The notes below the pieces were generated by a model, which was given only the letters and a program-made list of their open reading frames with translations, had not been told where the DNA came from and ran no database searches. A stretch of DNA of 64,000 nt, from NCBI GenBank assembly GCA_036641395.1, contig JAVWEY010000001.1, forward strand, positions 66,612 to 130,611, written 5' to 3'. This document shows positions 33,772 through 42,564 of the stretch, one piece after another. Source of the stretch: JAVXTH01 sp036641395. Lineage in GTDB: Bacteria; Bacillota_I; Bacilli_A; Erysipelotrichales; Erysipelotrichaceae. The first letter of the stretch is position 1. Every line of letters starts with the position of its first letter. A program made the translations under genes and the position numbers.

Positions 33772-35163
33772 TTATCCGACGATAACATTTCCACTTGGGA
33801 AAGTAACACCACTTTTTGCACCTCGCATTGGTTTAACAAGCGAAATTAATAAAGTTGTAATTCCAATTCTTCCTATATACATCAATAATATAATAACAAT
33901 CTTTCCACCAATACTCAAGGACGGAGTTAAATTTAATGAAAGTCCGACTGTAGCCATTGCGGATACTGCTTCAAAACATAAATCTGATAATGGAGCCTTT
34001 TCAAATAAACATAAACAGAAAATACCAATCATCAAAACCAATAAATTAAGGGCAATAATACTAACAGCTCGTGCGATAATATCATGCGATATCGTTCTTT
34101 TAAAGACCATTGGTTGTTCACGAGAACGAATTGATGAATAGATAAATAACATTAATACTAAGAAAGTAGTTGTCTTAACACCACCAGCCGTTCCTCCGGG
34201 TGATCCTCCAATAAACATTGCTATCATCATTAAAAATTTTGTTGCCATATGAAGCGTAGTTAAATCCATTGAGGCAAAGCCACAAGTTCTTAAGGTAACC
34301 GATTGAAAACTTGATAACATTAATTTATCACTTAGAGCAAGTCTTCCAATACTATTCATATTATTATATTCAATTATTAACATTAAACCAGCAACGGAAA
34401 CAATTAAAAAAGATGTCATAATTAAAACTAATTTAGTATGTAAAGCAAAATTTCTCCAAAGCCGGCGAATCCCAATTTCACGTTTAAGAAATGGACGTAT
34501 TTTATCACGAATATCAAACCAAACCGCAAAACCTAAGCCACCTAATATAATGAGTCCCATAATCGTAAAGATAACCAAGGGATCACTTGCATAATCTCCT
34601 AAAGAATTAGCACCTAAAACATCAAATCCAGCATTACAGAAAGCTGAAACAGATAAGAATAATGACTTGAATAAGCCACTCGCTAGTCCATATTTAGGGA
34701 CCATTCGAAATGATAGTAATACAATACCAATCCCTTCAAAGATTGCCGTATAGCGAAAAATATCAAATAGAAACGATTTCATATTAAACACCGTATCTTG
34801 ATTTAACATTTCTTTCATTGCAATTTGATCATGCATTGATAAACGATTCTTTAATCGAACAATGAAGACTGCCATTAAAGTCATTAACCCTAAACCACCT
34901 ATTTGCATTAAAAAGATTAAGACAATTTGACCAAATAAATTAAACTGTTCAACCGTAACTACGGTTACAAGTCCCGTAACACATGTTGCAGATGTTGCTG
35001 TAAACAGCGCATCAATAAAAGAAAAAAACTTTCCATCATGATTTGAAATAGGTAACATTAATAATAAAGTACCTACCCCAATCACAAGCAGGAAGCTTAA
35101 GGCAATCTTGCGCGCTGGTGATTTTTTTTGTATTGAAAATATTTCCCTTAGATGTTTCAACAT
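33772..35163 (-). CDS. ktrB: Potassium transporter KtrB
   Basis: The 463-residue membrane protein belongs to the Trk/Ktr/HKT family, with four repeated pore motifs. Selectivity-filter glycines are visible in SATCVTGLVTV, SAFCNAGFDVL, TLRTCGFASMD and AMATVGLSLN. The gating loop after the third pore (PGGTAGGVKTTTF) is also clear. The ATG at 35163 follows AAGGATAAA, whereas an in-frame TTG at 35187 is less likely. It imports potassium, using sodium or the membrane potential. A perfect palindrome lies in its leader. Confidence 0.94.
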   Translation of the reverse strand: MLKHLREIFSIQKKSPARKIALSFLLVIGVGTLLLMLPISNHDGKFFSFIDALFTATSATCVTGLVTVVTVEQFNLFGQIVLIFLMQIGGLGLMTLMAVFIVRLKNRLSMHDQIAMKEMLNQDTVFNMKSFLFDIFRYTAIFEGIGIVLLSFRMVPKYGLASGLFKSLFLSVSAFCNAGFDVLGANSLGDYASDPLVIFTIMGLIILGGLGFAVWFDIRDKIRPFLKREIGIRRLWRNFALHTKLVLIMTSFLIVSVAGLMLIIEYNNMNSIGRLALSDKLMLSSFQSVTLRTCGFASMDLTTLHMATKFLMMIAMFIGGSPGGTAGGVKTTTFLVLMLFIYSSIRSREQPMVFKRTISHDIIARAVSIIALNLLVLMIGIFCLCLFEKAPLSDLCFEAVSAMATVGLSLNLTPSLSIGGKIVIILLMYIGRIGITTLLISLVKPMRGAKSGVTFPSGNVIVG

Positions 35164-35195
35164 TTTATCCTTCTTTTCCTCAACCAATTAGAGAC

Positions 35196-35218
35196 TGTAA
35201 TGTCGCGTCGACATTACA
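35196..35218. promoter_or_regulatory. Perfect 23-bp palindrome in the ktrB leader (putative operator)
   Basis: TGTAATGTCG, CGT and CGACATTACA form a perfect 10-bp inverted repeat with a three-base centre, directly downstream of the ktrB -10. It looks like a repressor operator. It does not resemble a cyclic di-AMP riboswitch. Confidence 0.65.
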
Positions 35219-35221
35219 TAT

Positions 35222-35249
35222 ATTGTACACATTTTTATTTTTTTTACAA
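35222..35249 (-). promoter_or_regulatory. Promoter of ktrB-ktrA
   Basis: On the minus strand TTGTAA (35249-35244) and TACAAT (35227-35222) are separated by 16 bases, with an A-rich spacer. Confidence 0.6.
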
Positions 35250-35290
35250 TCATTAAAAAATGAAATTACGATATTAATTCATTTCTAAAC

Positions 35291-35317
35291 AAAAAAAGCG
35301 ATTCCCTTAGGAACCGC
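35291..35317 (-). terminator. Terminator after rubrerythrin
   Basis: On the minus strand GCGGTTCC and GGAATCGC pair (one wobble) around a short loop and are followed by seven T, just beyond the rubrerythrin stop. Confidence 0.85.
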
Positions 35318-35330
35318 CCAATTTGAATTC

Positions 35331-35867
35331 TTAGTAGTTTTCCACGTGTAATGCAAAGTAAGACTTTGCATGGTTACATACAGGGCATACTTCAGGTGCT
35401 GTTTTGCCAACATGTAAATGTCCACAATTCAAGCATTCCCATAACGTTTCTTCATTTCTTGCGAAGACACTACCATCTTCAATATTATTTAATAAAGCAG
35501 TGTAACGTTGTTCATGTGTTTTTTCAATTGCTAAAACGCCTTCCATTGTTTTCGCAATATCATCAAAACCTTCTTCATGTGCTTCTTTTGCCATACGTGC
35601 ATACATATCAGTCCACTCATAGTTTTCACCAGCAGCAGCATCTTTTAAGTTTGTAATTGTATCTGGCATACCATCATGCAATAATTTAAACCATAATTCA
35701 GCATGCTCTTTCTCGTTTGCAGCAGTTTGTTCAAAGATATTAGAAACTTGAACATAGCCATCTTTTTTAGCTTTTGAAGCATAATAAGTATATTTATTAC
35801 GAGCTTGTGATTCACCTGCAAATGCATCCATTAAATTCTGTTCTGTTTTTGATCCTTTTAAATTCAT
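35331..35867 (-). CDS. rbr: Rubrerythrin
   Basis: This peroxide-reducing di-iron protein of anaerobes is 178 residues. The ferritin-like N-terminal part has the iron ligands in AFAGESQARNKYTYYASKA, AANEKEHAELWF and LAIEKTHEQRY. The C-terminal rubredoxin domain has two CxxC pairs, WECLNCGHL and EVCPVCNH. The ATG at 35867 has GAGGAGG upstream. It follows the rubredoxin-like gene by 16 bases and would accept electrons from it. Confidence 0.96.
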   Translation of the reverse strand: MNLKGSKTEQNLMDAFAGESQARNKYTYYASKAKKDGYVQVSNIFEQTAANEKEHAELWFKLLHDGMPDTITNLKDAAAGENYEWTDMYARMAKEAHEEGFDDIAKTMEGVLAIEKTHEQRYTALLNNIEDGSVFARNEETLWECLNCGHLHVGKTAPEVCPVCNHAKSYFALHVENY

Positions 35868-35883
35868 ATCGTTTCCTCCTCGA

Positions 35884-36216
35884 TTAATATTTGCCTTTGG
35901 CAATATGTCCCGCTAATTCAGCTTTCGACATTTGTTTCATAATCCATGCACTATTCTTTGCACTTTCAAATACATGTTTACACATAGGATCTAAATTATC
36001 TTCAATACCTGCTTTGGCAATCGCATCAATTTGCATTGCTAAAGAAATTAATTGCATATGAAGATCATTTGATTTATCACTACGATAAATCTTTCCTGCT
36101 GCTTCTTCATCTAATAAAACAAATTTCTCTGCAGGTGCACCACATTTAGGACACTTTACAGGGGCATTTTCACCTTCGTGAACATAACCACATACACTAC
36201 ATTTCCATAGTTTCAT
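35884..36216 (-). CDS. Rubredoxin-like domain protein with a helical C-terminus
   Basis: The 110-residue protein opens with a rubredoxin-like zinc or iron ribbon, LWKCSVCGYVHEG and VKCPKCGAPAEKF. About 70 helical residues follow (LHMQLISLAMQIDAIAKAG, then MCKHVFESAKNSAWIMKQM). This layout occurs beside rubrerythrins in anaerobes, probably as its electron donor or a peroxide-defence partner. The C-terminal part lacks the full di-iron Glu set. A ribosome site AAAGGAG precedes it. Confidence 0.85.
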   Translation of the reverse strand: MKLWKCSVCGYVHEGENAPVKCPKCGAPAEKFVLLDEEAAGKIYRSDKSNDLHMQLISLAMQIDAIAKAGIEDNLDPMCKHVFESAKNSAWIMKQMSKAELAGHIAKGKY

Positions 36217-36337
36217 ATAAACATCTCCTTTCTATCTCTTGATAGTTCTATTGTAACGCTAGTTTCATTAAAATGCACGAAAAATACTTCGTAATTCTTA
36301 CAAAAAATATCTACTTTCGATTCATCATATGACGAAG

Positions 36338-36364
36338 TTTGAATAATTATGTTGATTATTCAAA
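36338..36364. promoter_or_regulatory. Perfect 10-bp dyad between rubredoxin-like gene and glnN
   Basis: TTTGAATAAT, seven bases and ATTATTCAAA are a perfect inverted repeat in the 265-bp divergent gap, near the middle. It could serve as an operator for either side. Confidence 0.5.
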
Positions 36365-36431
36365 ATATTTTAACTTTTATCATATATTTTTAAGAAAAGT
36401 AATCATTAATACAAAAAATATTCAAAAACTA

Positions 36432-36459
36432 TAGACATTTTCTCAATATATACTACAAT
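36432..36459 (+). promoter_or_regulatory. Promoter of glnN
   Basis: TAGACA (36432-36437) and TACAAT (36454-36459) are separated by 16 bases. A GGAGG ribosome site follows at 36471. Confidence 0.6.
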
Positions 36460-36481
36460 AGTAGAATATTGGAGGTATTAT

Positions 36482-38578
36482 ATGGATAAAAAACACCCGT
36501 TTGATGATTTTGGTATCAATTTATTTAGTGAAGCGGTAATGAAAGAGAGCCTTCCCTACCCTGTTTATTGTAAATGGAAAATCGCAACAAGAAAAGAAGA
36601 TGCCTTAGATTTAAATACAGCGGATGCCATAGCACACGCAATGAAAACATGGGCAATGGAAAAAAATGTAACCCACTTTACCCATTGGTTTCATCCAATG
36701 ACTGGTAGTACTGCGGAAAAACACGATAGTTTTATTGAACCGGGTGACCACAATCAAGCTATTTCTCGCTTCTCTGGTAAGAATTTAATTAAAGGTGAAG
36801 GAGACGCTTCTTCCTTTCCAAGTGGTGGTTTAAGAGCTACCTTTGAAGCTCGTGGTTATACTTATTGGGACTGCACATCACCTGCTTTTATACGTGACAA
36901 TGTTTTATGTATTCCAACTATTTTTATTTCTTATAATGGTGAAACCTTAGATAAAAAAGCACCTTTACTTAAATCACTTGAAGCATTATCAACCCAAGCT
37001 ACACGCATTGTTAATTTATTTAAAGATAAAGATATTAAACGAGTTCATGCGATGGTTGGTTTGGAACAAGAATATTTTTTAATTGATAAGTCATTATATA
37101 ATGAAAGAATTGATCTTCAATATTGTGGAAGAACCTTATTTGGTAGTATGCCACCAAAAGGAAGAGGCGTTGCTGAACATTACTTTGGTTCAATTCCAGT
37201 GCGGGTTGCGGCTTTCATGAAAGATGTTGATGAAGAACTGTGGCGCCTAGGAATATACGCAAAAACTGAACATAATGAAGCAGCACCCTGTCAATTTGAA
37301 TTAGCACCACTTTATACCGAAGCCAATATTGCCGTTGATCAAAATCAAATCATCATGGATGTTTTAAGAGTGAAAGCAGATGCTCATCACTTTGCTTGTT
37401 TGCTTCATGAGAAACCATTCCAAGGCGTAAATGGAAGTGGAAAACATAATAACTGGTCACTAGTGTGTGATGATGGTCAAAATTTATTAGAACCAGGTGA
37501 TCGTCCTCACGAAAATATTCGTTTCTTATTATTTGTCTGTGCAATGATTCAAGCAGTTTCAACTTATCCCGAATTATTAAGAATGGCGGCAAGTTGTTAC
37601 AACAACGATTATCGACTTGGAGCAAAAGAAGCACCTCCGGCAATTATCAGTATTTGTATGGGAGCTCACTTAGAAGATATCTTAATGAAACTTGAAAAAG
37701 GTGATGAAGATATTAGTAAAAATATTGAATCTTCACCATTATCCGTTGTTAATCTAGCTTATGTCCCAAAAGATACTAGTGATCGTAACCGTACTTCTCC
37801 TTTTGCTTTTACTGGCAATAAGTTTGAATTTCGCATGGTTGGAAGTTCAAGAAGTGCCGCAACAACCAACATTGTCTTAAATACTGCCGTTGCTGATGTC
37901 TTAAAAGAAATTGGTGATGAACTAAAAGATTTAAAATACATTGATGATATTCGTAAACAATCTTTAAAAATATGTCGAAGAATCTTAAAGAATCATAAAC
38001 AAATACTATTTAGTGGTGATGGTTATTCTGATACATGGATTAAAGAAGCTGAAAAACGTAATCTTCCAAATATTCCAAGTTACGTTTATAGTATTGATTC
38101 TTTAATTGCTCCAAAAGCCGTTGAAATGTTTACTCGTAATCATGTTTATGAAAAAACAGAACTTAGTGCACGTGTTGAAATATTATACGAAGAATATGTT
38201 AACAGTGTTCAAGTTGAAGTTAAAACATTATTAGATATGTCAAAGAAAAAGATCCTTTCCGCTTTGATTACTGAAATTAAGTTCTATAGTGATGCCTTAA
38301 AATCCTTACCAACGCCTCACCCTTTTTACCAAAAGAAGATTAATAAATTATTAAAACTATTAGATGCTTTTTATGAACAATATCATGTTTTAAAACACGC
38401 TTCCTTAAAAGTTCGCGGTATGGCTACCAATAAAGAGATTGCAATTGAATATAATGAACATGTCGTAAGTGCAATGAAATCCTTACGTGATGTCATAGAT
38501 GAAATTGAAGAATCCATCTCTTATGAGAATTATCCACTACCAACTTATGGTGATATGTTTACTTCTGTAAATGAATAA
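36482..38578 (+). CDS. glnN: Type III glutamine synthetase
   Basis: The enzyme makes glutamine from glutamate, ammonia and ATP. The 698-residue length and the segment SSFPSGGLRATFEARGYTYW mark GSIII, the large form of anaerobes. Active-site stretches are VGLEQEYFLIDK, KTEHNEAAPCQFELAP, VNGSGKHNNWSL and FRMVGSSRSAATTN. A long helical C-terminal part (about residues 560-690) is also typical. It stands alone with its own promoter and terminator. It pairs metabolically with GdhA near 62.2 kb. Confidence 0.96.
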   Translation: MDKKHPFDDFGINLFSEAVMKESLPYPVYCKWKIATRKEDALDLNTADAIAHAMKTWAMEKNVTHFTHWFHPMTGSTAEKHDSFIEPGDHNQAISRFSGKNLIKGEGDASSFPSGGLRATFEARGYTYWDCTSPAFIRDNVLCIPTIFISYNGETLDKKAPLLKSLEALSTQATRIVNLFKDKDIKRVHAMVGLEQEYFLIDKSLYNERIDLQYCGRTLFGSMPPKGRGVAEHYFGSIPVRVAAFMKDVDEELWRLGIYAKTEHNEAAPCQFELAPLYTEANIAVDQNQIIMDVLRVKADAHHFACLLHEKPFQGVNGSGKHNNWSLVCDDGQNLLEPGDRPHENIRFLLFVCAMIQAVSTYPELLRMAASCYNNDYRLGAKEAPPAIISICMGAHLEDILMKLEKGDEDISKNIESSPLSVVNLAYVPKDTSDRNRTSPFAFTGNKFEFRMVGSSRSAATTNIVLNTAVADVLKEIGDELKDLKYIDDIRKQSLKICRRILKNHKQILFSGDGYSDTWIKEAEKRNLPNIPSYVYSIDSLIAPKAVEMFTRNHVYEKTELSARVEILYEEYVNSVQVEVKTLLDMSKKKILSALITEIKFYSDALKSLPTPHPFYQKKINKLLKLLDAFYEQYHVLKHASLKVRGMATNKEIAIEYNEHVVSAMKSLRDVIDEIEESISYENYPLPTYGDMFTSVNE

Positions 38579-38597
38579 ATACTCTTAATCATAACAT

Positions 38598-38623
38598 GCT
38601 ATCCTTTAGCGGATAGCTTTTTT
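38598..38623 (+). terminator. Terminator after glnN
   Basis: GCTATCC and GGATAGC form a perfect 7-bp stem with a six-base loop and six T. Confidence 0.9.
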
Positions 38624-38669
38624 AACCATCTTTTTTCCATTTGTTAACGAAATCTTTACAATTCTCACA

Positions 38670-38697
38670 TTGTCATAAAAAGAATGTTTGTTATACT
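38670..38697 (+). promoter_or_regulatory. Promoter of the Na/Pi symporter gene
   Basis: TTGTCA (38670-38675) and TATACT (38692-38697) are separated by 16 bases, with a GAGGAGG ribosome site at 38724. Confidence 0.7.
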
Positions 38698-38736
38698 AAA
38701 TGTACCAAACGAAATACTAGTTTGAGGAGGATTATT

Positions 38737-40371
38737 ATGAGTATCAGTAATATATTAATGTTAGTCGGGGGATTAGCGCTATTCCTATATGGAATGCATA
38801 TGATGAGTGAGGGATTAGAAGTTGCCGCCGGCAACCGAATGAAATCAATCTTAGAAAAACTTACAAGTAATCGTTTTGTAGGTGTTGCGGTCGGGGCAAT
38901 CATTACGGCCATCATCCAAAGTTCATCGGCAACAACGGTTATGGTTGTTGGGTTCGTCAATAGTTCCCTCTTACAACTTGAACAAGCTGTATGGCTAATT
39001 ATGGGTGCCAATATTGGTACGACTATTACTGGTCAATTGATCGCCTTAGATATTAGTAAAATAGCTCCGCTCTTTGCGATTATCGGCGTTGTTATGGTTT
39101 CCTTTATTAAAAAGAAAAAAGTTAATTATATTGGTGAGATTATTGCCGGTTTAGGTATTCTCTTCATTGGTATGGGGATGATGAGTAATGCGATGATTCC
39201 ACTTCGTGATTATCAACCATTCATCAATCTAATCGCAAACTTCTCAAATCCGATTATCGGTATATTAGTTGGTGCTTTGTTTACCGCTATTATTCAAAGT
39301 TCATCAGCATCTGTAGGTATTCTACAAGCATTAGTGTTGGCTGGTGTCTTACCGTTCTCATCTGCCATTTATGTACTATTTGGTCAGAATATCGGTACTT
39401 GTATTACAGCTGTTTTAGCATCAATCGGTGCGAACCGTAATGCGAAACGAACAACGATTATCCATTTATCTTTCAATATTATCGGTACTGTCATCTTCCT
39501 AATTGTTGTATCTTTCCTACCATTTACCGATTGGATGATGAGTATTACTAGCAATCCTGCTGCCCAAATTGCTAATACACATACTGTTTTCAATGTTGTA
39601 ACAACACTTGCCTTATTACCATTCGGCGCTTACTTGGCAAAACTTGCGAAAATTATCTTACCACTTAAACCTGAAGAAAGTGAAGATGAAGATAACTTCA
39701 GTATGTCTTATATCAACGAAAACAATATTGGTACTGTCGCAATTGCCTTATCAACCCTTCGTAATGAAGTAGCTTTAATGATGAGTATTGCTAGAAAAAA
39801 TGTGATTCGCTCCTTTGATGTCATTATCAAAGGAAATGAAGAAAAGATGACAAAGATTGTTGATAGTGAAAATCGAATTGATATGATGAATTATGAAATT
39901 TCAAAATACATGGCAAGAGCCAGTAGTTTAGATATGAATACCCATGATGCAATGCTTTGTAACTCACTCTTTAAACTGTCGAGTGATATTGAACGGATTG
40001 GTGATCATGCTTTAAATATTGGTCAATACGGTGGTAATAATGATCATAAACTAAATCTAAACAGTGATGCTTTAATTGAACTAAAAGAATTACAAACTTT
40101 ATTAGCTGATTGTATGAATATTATAGATGATAAAGAATTCACTAAGAATCCTGAAATCATGGAGAGAGTACGTGGATATGAAGAAGAAAGTGATATTCTA
40201 ACTTATAAATTCCGCCAACGTCAAATATCTAGATTAATGAAAAAAGAGTGTAGTGCTGATCATTGTGTAATCTATTCTGAAATATTAACAGATATTGAAC
40301 GTATCTTTGATCACTTGTTAAACATTACCCAAGAATGCTATCGTGCTGGTTTCACATTAGAAAATATTTAA
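38737..40371 (+). CDS. Na/Pi cotransporter with a PhoU-like tail
   Basis: This 544-residue protein is a PNaS-family sodium:phosphate symporter. Two copies of the inverted membrane unit are seen as AVGAIITAIIQSSSATTVM with GANIGTTITG, and GALFTAIIQSSSASVGI with GQNIGTCITA. The C-terminal 200 residues are helical and PhoU-like (SLFKLSSDIERIGDHALNIG; ILTDIERIFDHLLNI), as in many bacterial members. The ATG at 38737 has GAGGAGG upstream; the longer frame reads through the promoter. Confidence 0.93.
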   Translation: MSISNILMLVGGLALFLYGMHMMSEGLEVAAGNRMKSILEKLTSNRFVGVAVGAIITAIIQSSSATTVMVVGFVNSSLLQLEQAVWLIMGANIGTTITGQLIALDISKIAPLFAIIGVVMVSFIKKKKVNYIGEIIAGLGILFIGMGMMSNAMIPLRDYQPFINLIANFSNPIIGILVGALFTAIIQSSSASVGILQALVLAGVLPFSSAIYVLFGQNIGTCITAVLASIGANRNAKRTTIIHLSFNIIGTVIFLIVVSFLPFTDWMMSITSNPAAQIANTHTVFNVVTTLALLPFGAYLAKLAKIILPLKPEESEDEDNFSMSYINENNIGTVAIALSTLRNEVALMMSIARKNVIRSFDVIIKGNEEKMTKIVDSENRIDMMNYEISKYMARASSLDMNTHDAMLCNSLFKLSSDIERIGDHALNIGQYGGNNDHKLNLNSDALIELKELQTLLADCMNIIDDKEFTKNPEIMERVRGYEEESDILTYKFRQRQISRLMKKECSADHCVIYSEILTDIERIFDHLLNITQECYRAGFTLENI

Positions 40372-40380
40372 TAATAATTT

Positions 40381-40416
40381 AAAGACAAAGATGAATTAAA
40401 TCTTTGTCTTTTTGTA
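40381..40416. terminator. Bidirectional terminator
   Basis: AAAGACAAAGAT and ATCTTTGTCTTT form a perfect 12-bp stem with a seven-base loop and a T-run. It lies between convergent genes and overlaps the stop of the minus-strand gene. Confidence 0.88.
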
Positions 40417-40803
40417 AACTATAATAATATAAGCAAATAACATAACGACCGATATCACTAAACCTAAATAAAAACTAGGATATGCCATTGAAATACAGTA
40501 ACTTAACTCTAATTCAGCGATTGGGCCTCTATAATATGAAAATAAGAAACATTTAATTTCGCTTAGAATAACTCCTAGTAAACTGGTAATTCCTAAAATA
40601 TAATTTATTTTTTGATGTTCAAAATCATGCCATAATGAAACATAAAAAATTATAATTGATAGAATGCATAATGGTTCAAAAAGAATCATTAATCCATTGT
40701 GACCAAGAACACCAATGCTATTTGCCCCAAATTGAACAAGATACATCGGCGTAAGACTTAATATAAATAGTATACCTAGACCTATCTTTGTTTTTTTATT
40801 CAT
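40396..40803 (-). CDS. Membrane protein of unknown function, four helices
   Basis: A 135-residue hydrophobic protein with four probable membrane helices (IGLGILFILSLTPMYLVQF; GLMILFEPLCILSIIIFYV; INYILGITSLLGVILSEI; FYLGLVISVVMLFAYIIIV). The start at 40803 has AGAGGTG upstream. I do not recognise the family. It stands between a phosphate symporter and an AI-2E-type transporter, which gives no clear clue. Confidence 0.65.
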   Translation of the reverse strand: MNKKTKIGLGILFILSLTPMYLVQFGANSIGVLGHNGLMILFEPLCILSIIIFYVSLWHDFEHQKINYILGITSLLGVILSEIKCFLFSYYRGPIAELELSYCISMAYPSFYLGLVISVVMLFAYIIIVYKKTKI

Positions 40804-40835
40804 CGAATCACCTCTTGTACCTTTAGTATAAACAT

Positions 40836-40868
40836 AAAAAAAAGCATTACGTGACATATCCGTAATAC
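40836..40868 (-). terminator. Terminator after the AI-2E-type transporter
   Basis: On the minus strand GTATTACG and CGTAATGC pair (one wobble) around a nine-base loop and are followed by a T-run. Confidence 0.75.
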
Positions 40869-40875
40869 TTATTTC

Positions 40876-42015
40876 TTATATATTTTCTAATTGTTTTTCT
40901 TTTAGTCTTGCATGAATGCATTCCTTTAACATCGTATAAATTACCGCAAAAATAGGGACACCTATAAACATGCCTACAACACCAAATAAGCCTCCACCTA
41001 CACATACTGCGAAAAGTATCCAAAGGCTTGGTAAACCAAGCTTATCGCCCAAGATAAGTGGTCCTAAGATATTGCCATCAAATTGTTGGAGAACCAAAAC
41101 AAATAAGGCAAAGTATAAGGCATGAATTGGATTAATAATAAGTAATACAAAGATACCAGGAACCGCACCAATAAATGGACCAAAAACTGGAATCATATTC
41201 GTTGTCCCAACAATAACTGAAAGCAATACAGCATATTCTAAACCAATCACATTCATTCCAATGTAACACAAGATTCCAATAATTAAAGAATCAATTGCTT
41301 TACCAATAATGAAGTTATTAAAGATATCAGCAGAAATACGAGTTAAACGTACAAGATAATCCGCAACTTTCTTAGGTAAAAACGCATAAGTAGCTTTTCT
41401 TGTATGAGTGATAAATTTTTCTTTATCTAATAAAATATATAAGCCAGCAATTACACCCAGAAGAACACTAAAGATTCCGGTTGTAAACTTAACTGAGAAG
41501 CGAACCATTTCTGGTAATGCTTGAGAGAAGAAGTTCGTAAACTTACTAATAATATCCGGAGTTTTACCAAAGATAGCTGTTACTTCATCCATATTAACAT
41601 TATAATGAATCATCAATTCTTCGATTACTTTTTGAAACGATGCCAAATATGCAGGTGACTTCTGTATTAATGAAAAGATACTCTCAACTAATTGTGGAAT
41701 CAATAATGCTAATACAAACCCAACAACAATCATCCCAAGAATTAAAGAACAGATTGCTGATATTCTACGTTTATTCGTTTGATTCATCTTTGTTTTAGCC
41801 AATAATCGATTTTCAATAAATAACATTGGTCCATTCAATAAGAAAGCAATCGCAAATCCCAACGTAAAAGGAAAGATTAAATCCGTTATTTTAAAGAACG
41901 TTCTTTCTAAATCATCAAAGCGATAAAAACAAAAGAACATTAAAATAGATATAAGTGCAATTGTAGTACAAGTTAAAATGGTTTTTTTCATATCTTCACT
42001 AAATTCAAGTTTCAT
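40876..42015 (-). CDS. AI-2E family transporter (PerM-like)
   Basis: The 379-residue membrane protein has an N-terminal pair of helices, a periplasmic-type helical loop, and then a cluster of helices. The family-typical segments are LLGVIAGLYILLDKEKF, SLIIGILCYIGMNVIGLEYA and VGTTNMIPVFGPFIGAVPG. VLQQFDGNILGPLILG near residue 315 is also typical. Members export small solutes or ions; autoinducer-2 is one suggested substrate but is not general. The ATG at 42015 is preferred to 42021 because GAGG lies just before. Confidence 0.88.
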   Translation of the reverse strand: MKLEFSEDMKKTILTCTTIALISILMFFCFYRFDDLERTFFKITDLIFPFTLGFAIAFLLNGPMLFIENRLLAKTKMNQTNKRRISAICSLILGMIVVGFVLALLIPQLVESIFSLIQKSPAYLASFQKVIEELMIHYNVNMDEVTAIFGKTPDIISKFTNFFSQALPEMVRFSVKFTTGIFSVLLGVIAGLYILLDKEKFITHTRKATYAFLPKKVADYLVRLTRISADIFNNFIIGKAIDSLIIGILCYIGMNVIGLEYAVLLSVIVGTTNMIPVFGPFIGAVPGIFVLLIINPIHALYFALFVLVLQQFDGNILGPLILGDKLGLPSLWILFAVCVGGGLFGVVGMFIGVPIFAVIYTMLKECIHARLKEKQLENI

Positions 42016-42206
42016 AAGCATACCTCACTATTTCCTTTATATTCTAACATATTTGCTTCATTCTTAACATAACAATATTGAAATACATGATTTAGCTAAG
42101 TATCATATTTTCATATCAAGTATTATTATAACTTAATTCAAAAATCCCTTGTTTTAGCCGATAAAACACAGTTATAATTTCTTTTAAAATATTTTTAAAT
42201 TTAGTG

Positions 42207-42235
42207 TTGCTTTTTTATTCTAAGTTCTATATAAT
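42207..42235 (+). promoter_or_regulatory. Promoter of the tRNA operon
   Basis: TTGCTT (42207-42212) and TATAAT (42230-42235) are separated by 17 bases, about 36 bases upstream of tRNA-Cys. The rest of 42016-42206 shows nothing else clear. Confidence 0.75.
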
Positions 42236-42271
42236 ATTAGAGCACACGGTAAAAAAAGATTGAGTCCGAAT

Positions 42272-42345
42272 GGTTCCGTAGCCAAGTGGTAAGGCAATAG
42301 ACTGCAACTCTGTGATCATCGGTTCAAGTCCGATCGGAACCTCCA
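42272..42345 (+). tRNA. tRNA-Cys (anticodon GCA)
   Basis: The 74-nt gene folds as a cloverleaf: acceptor GGTTCCG/CGGAACC, anticodon loop CTGCAAC with GCA, T-arm with GGTTCAAGTC, and an encoded CCA end. It is the first of two tRNAs in the operon. Confidence 0.96.
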
Positions 42346-42349
42346 AAAT

Positions 42350-42436
42350 GGGGTCGTGGCGAAATCGGCAGACGCAACGGACTTAAAATCCGTTGGGAGC
42401 AATCCCGTGGGGGTTCAAGTCCCCCCGTCCCCACCA
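42350..42436 (+). tRNA. tRNA-Leu (anticodon TAA)
   Basis: The 87-nt gene has a class II variable arm (TGGGAGCAATCCCG), anticodon loop CTTAAAA with TAA, D-arm GCG...CGC with GGCAGACGC, T-loop TTCAAGT and an encoded CCA. The acceptor stem GGGGTCG/CGTCCCC contains one T-T mismatch at pair 5-68. Confidence 0.96.
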
Positions 42437-42449
42437 TTTTGAATTAAGA

Positions 42450-42471
42450 ACACTCGAAAGAGTGTTTTTTT
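42450..42471 (+). terminator. Terminator after tRNA-Leu
   Basis: ACACTC, GAAA and GAGTGT form a hairpin with a stable tetraloop, followed by a T-run. Confidence 0.9.
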
Positions 42472-42487
42472 CATTTAATTATATTTA

Positions 42488-42512
42488 AAAACCACACCTT
42501 TATGGTGCGGTT
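42488..42512 (-). terminator. Terminator of the pot operon
   Basis: On the minus strand AACCGCACC and GGTGTGGTT pair (one wobble) and are followed by TTT. It lies about 55 bases past the microprotein stop. Confidence 0.65.
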
Positions 42513-42528
42513 CAAATTTGAATTAAAG

Positions 42529-42564
42529 ATTAAGAAAGATAATCAAGTGATTATCATCCTTAAT
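42529..42564 (-). other. 36-nt hairpin after the microprotein gene
   Basis: On the minus strand ATTAAGGATGATAATC and GATTATCTTTCTTAAT pair at 14 of 16 positions with a four-base loop. There is no T-run, so it may protect mRNA ends or be a processing site rather than a terminator. Confidence 0.5.

Noticed and set aside
35188..35330. Cyclic di-AMP (ydaO-type) riboswitch before ktrB
   Set aside because: The leader is short and has no conserved ydaO core; it is dominated by one palindrome.
35351..35827. Open frames in both directions inside rubrerythrin
   Set aside because: They are shadows of the strongly conserved rubrerythrin gene; their translations are His- and Leu-rich without any domain.
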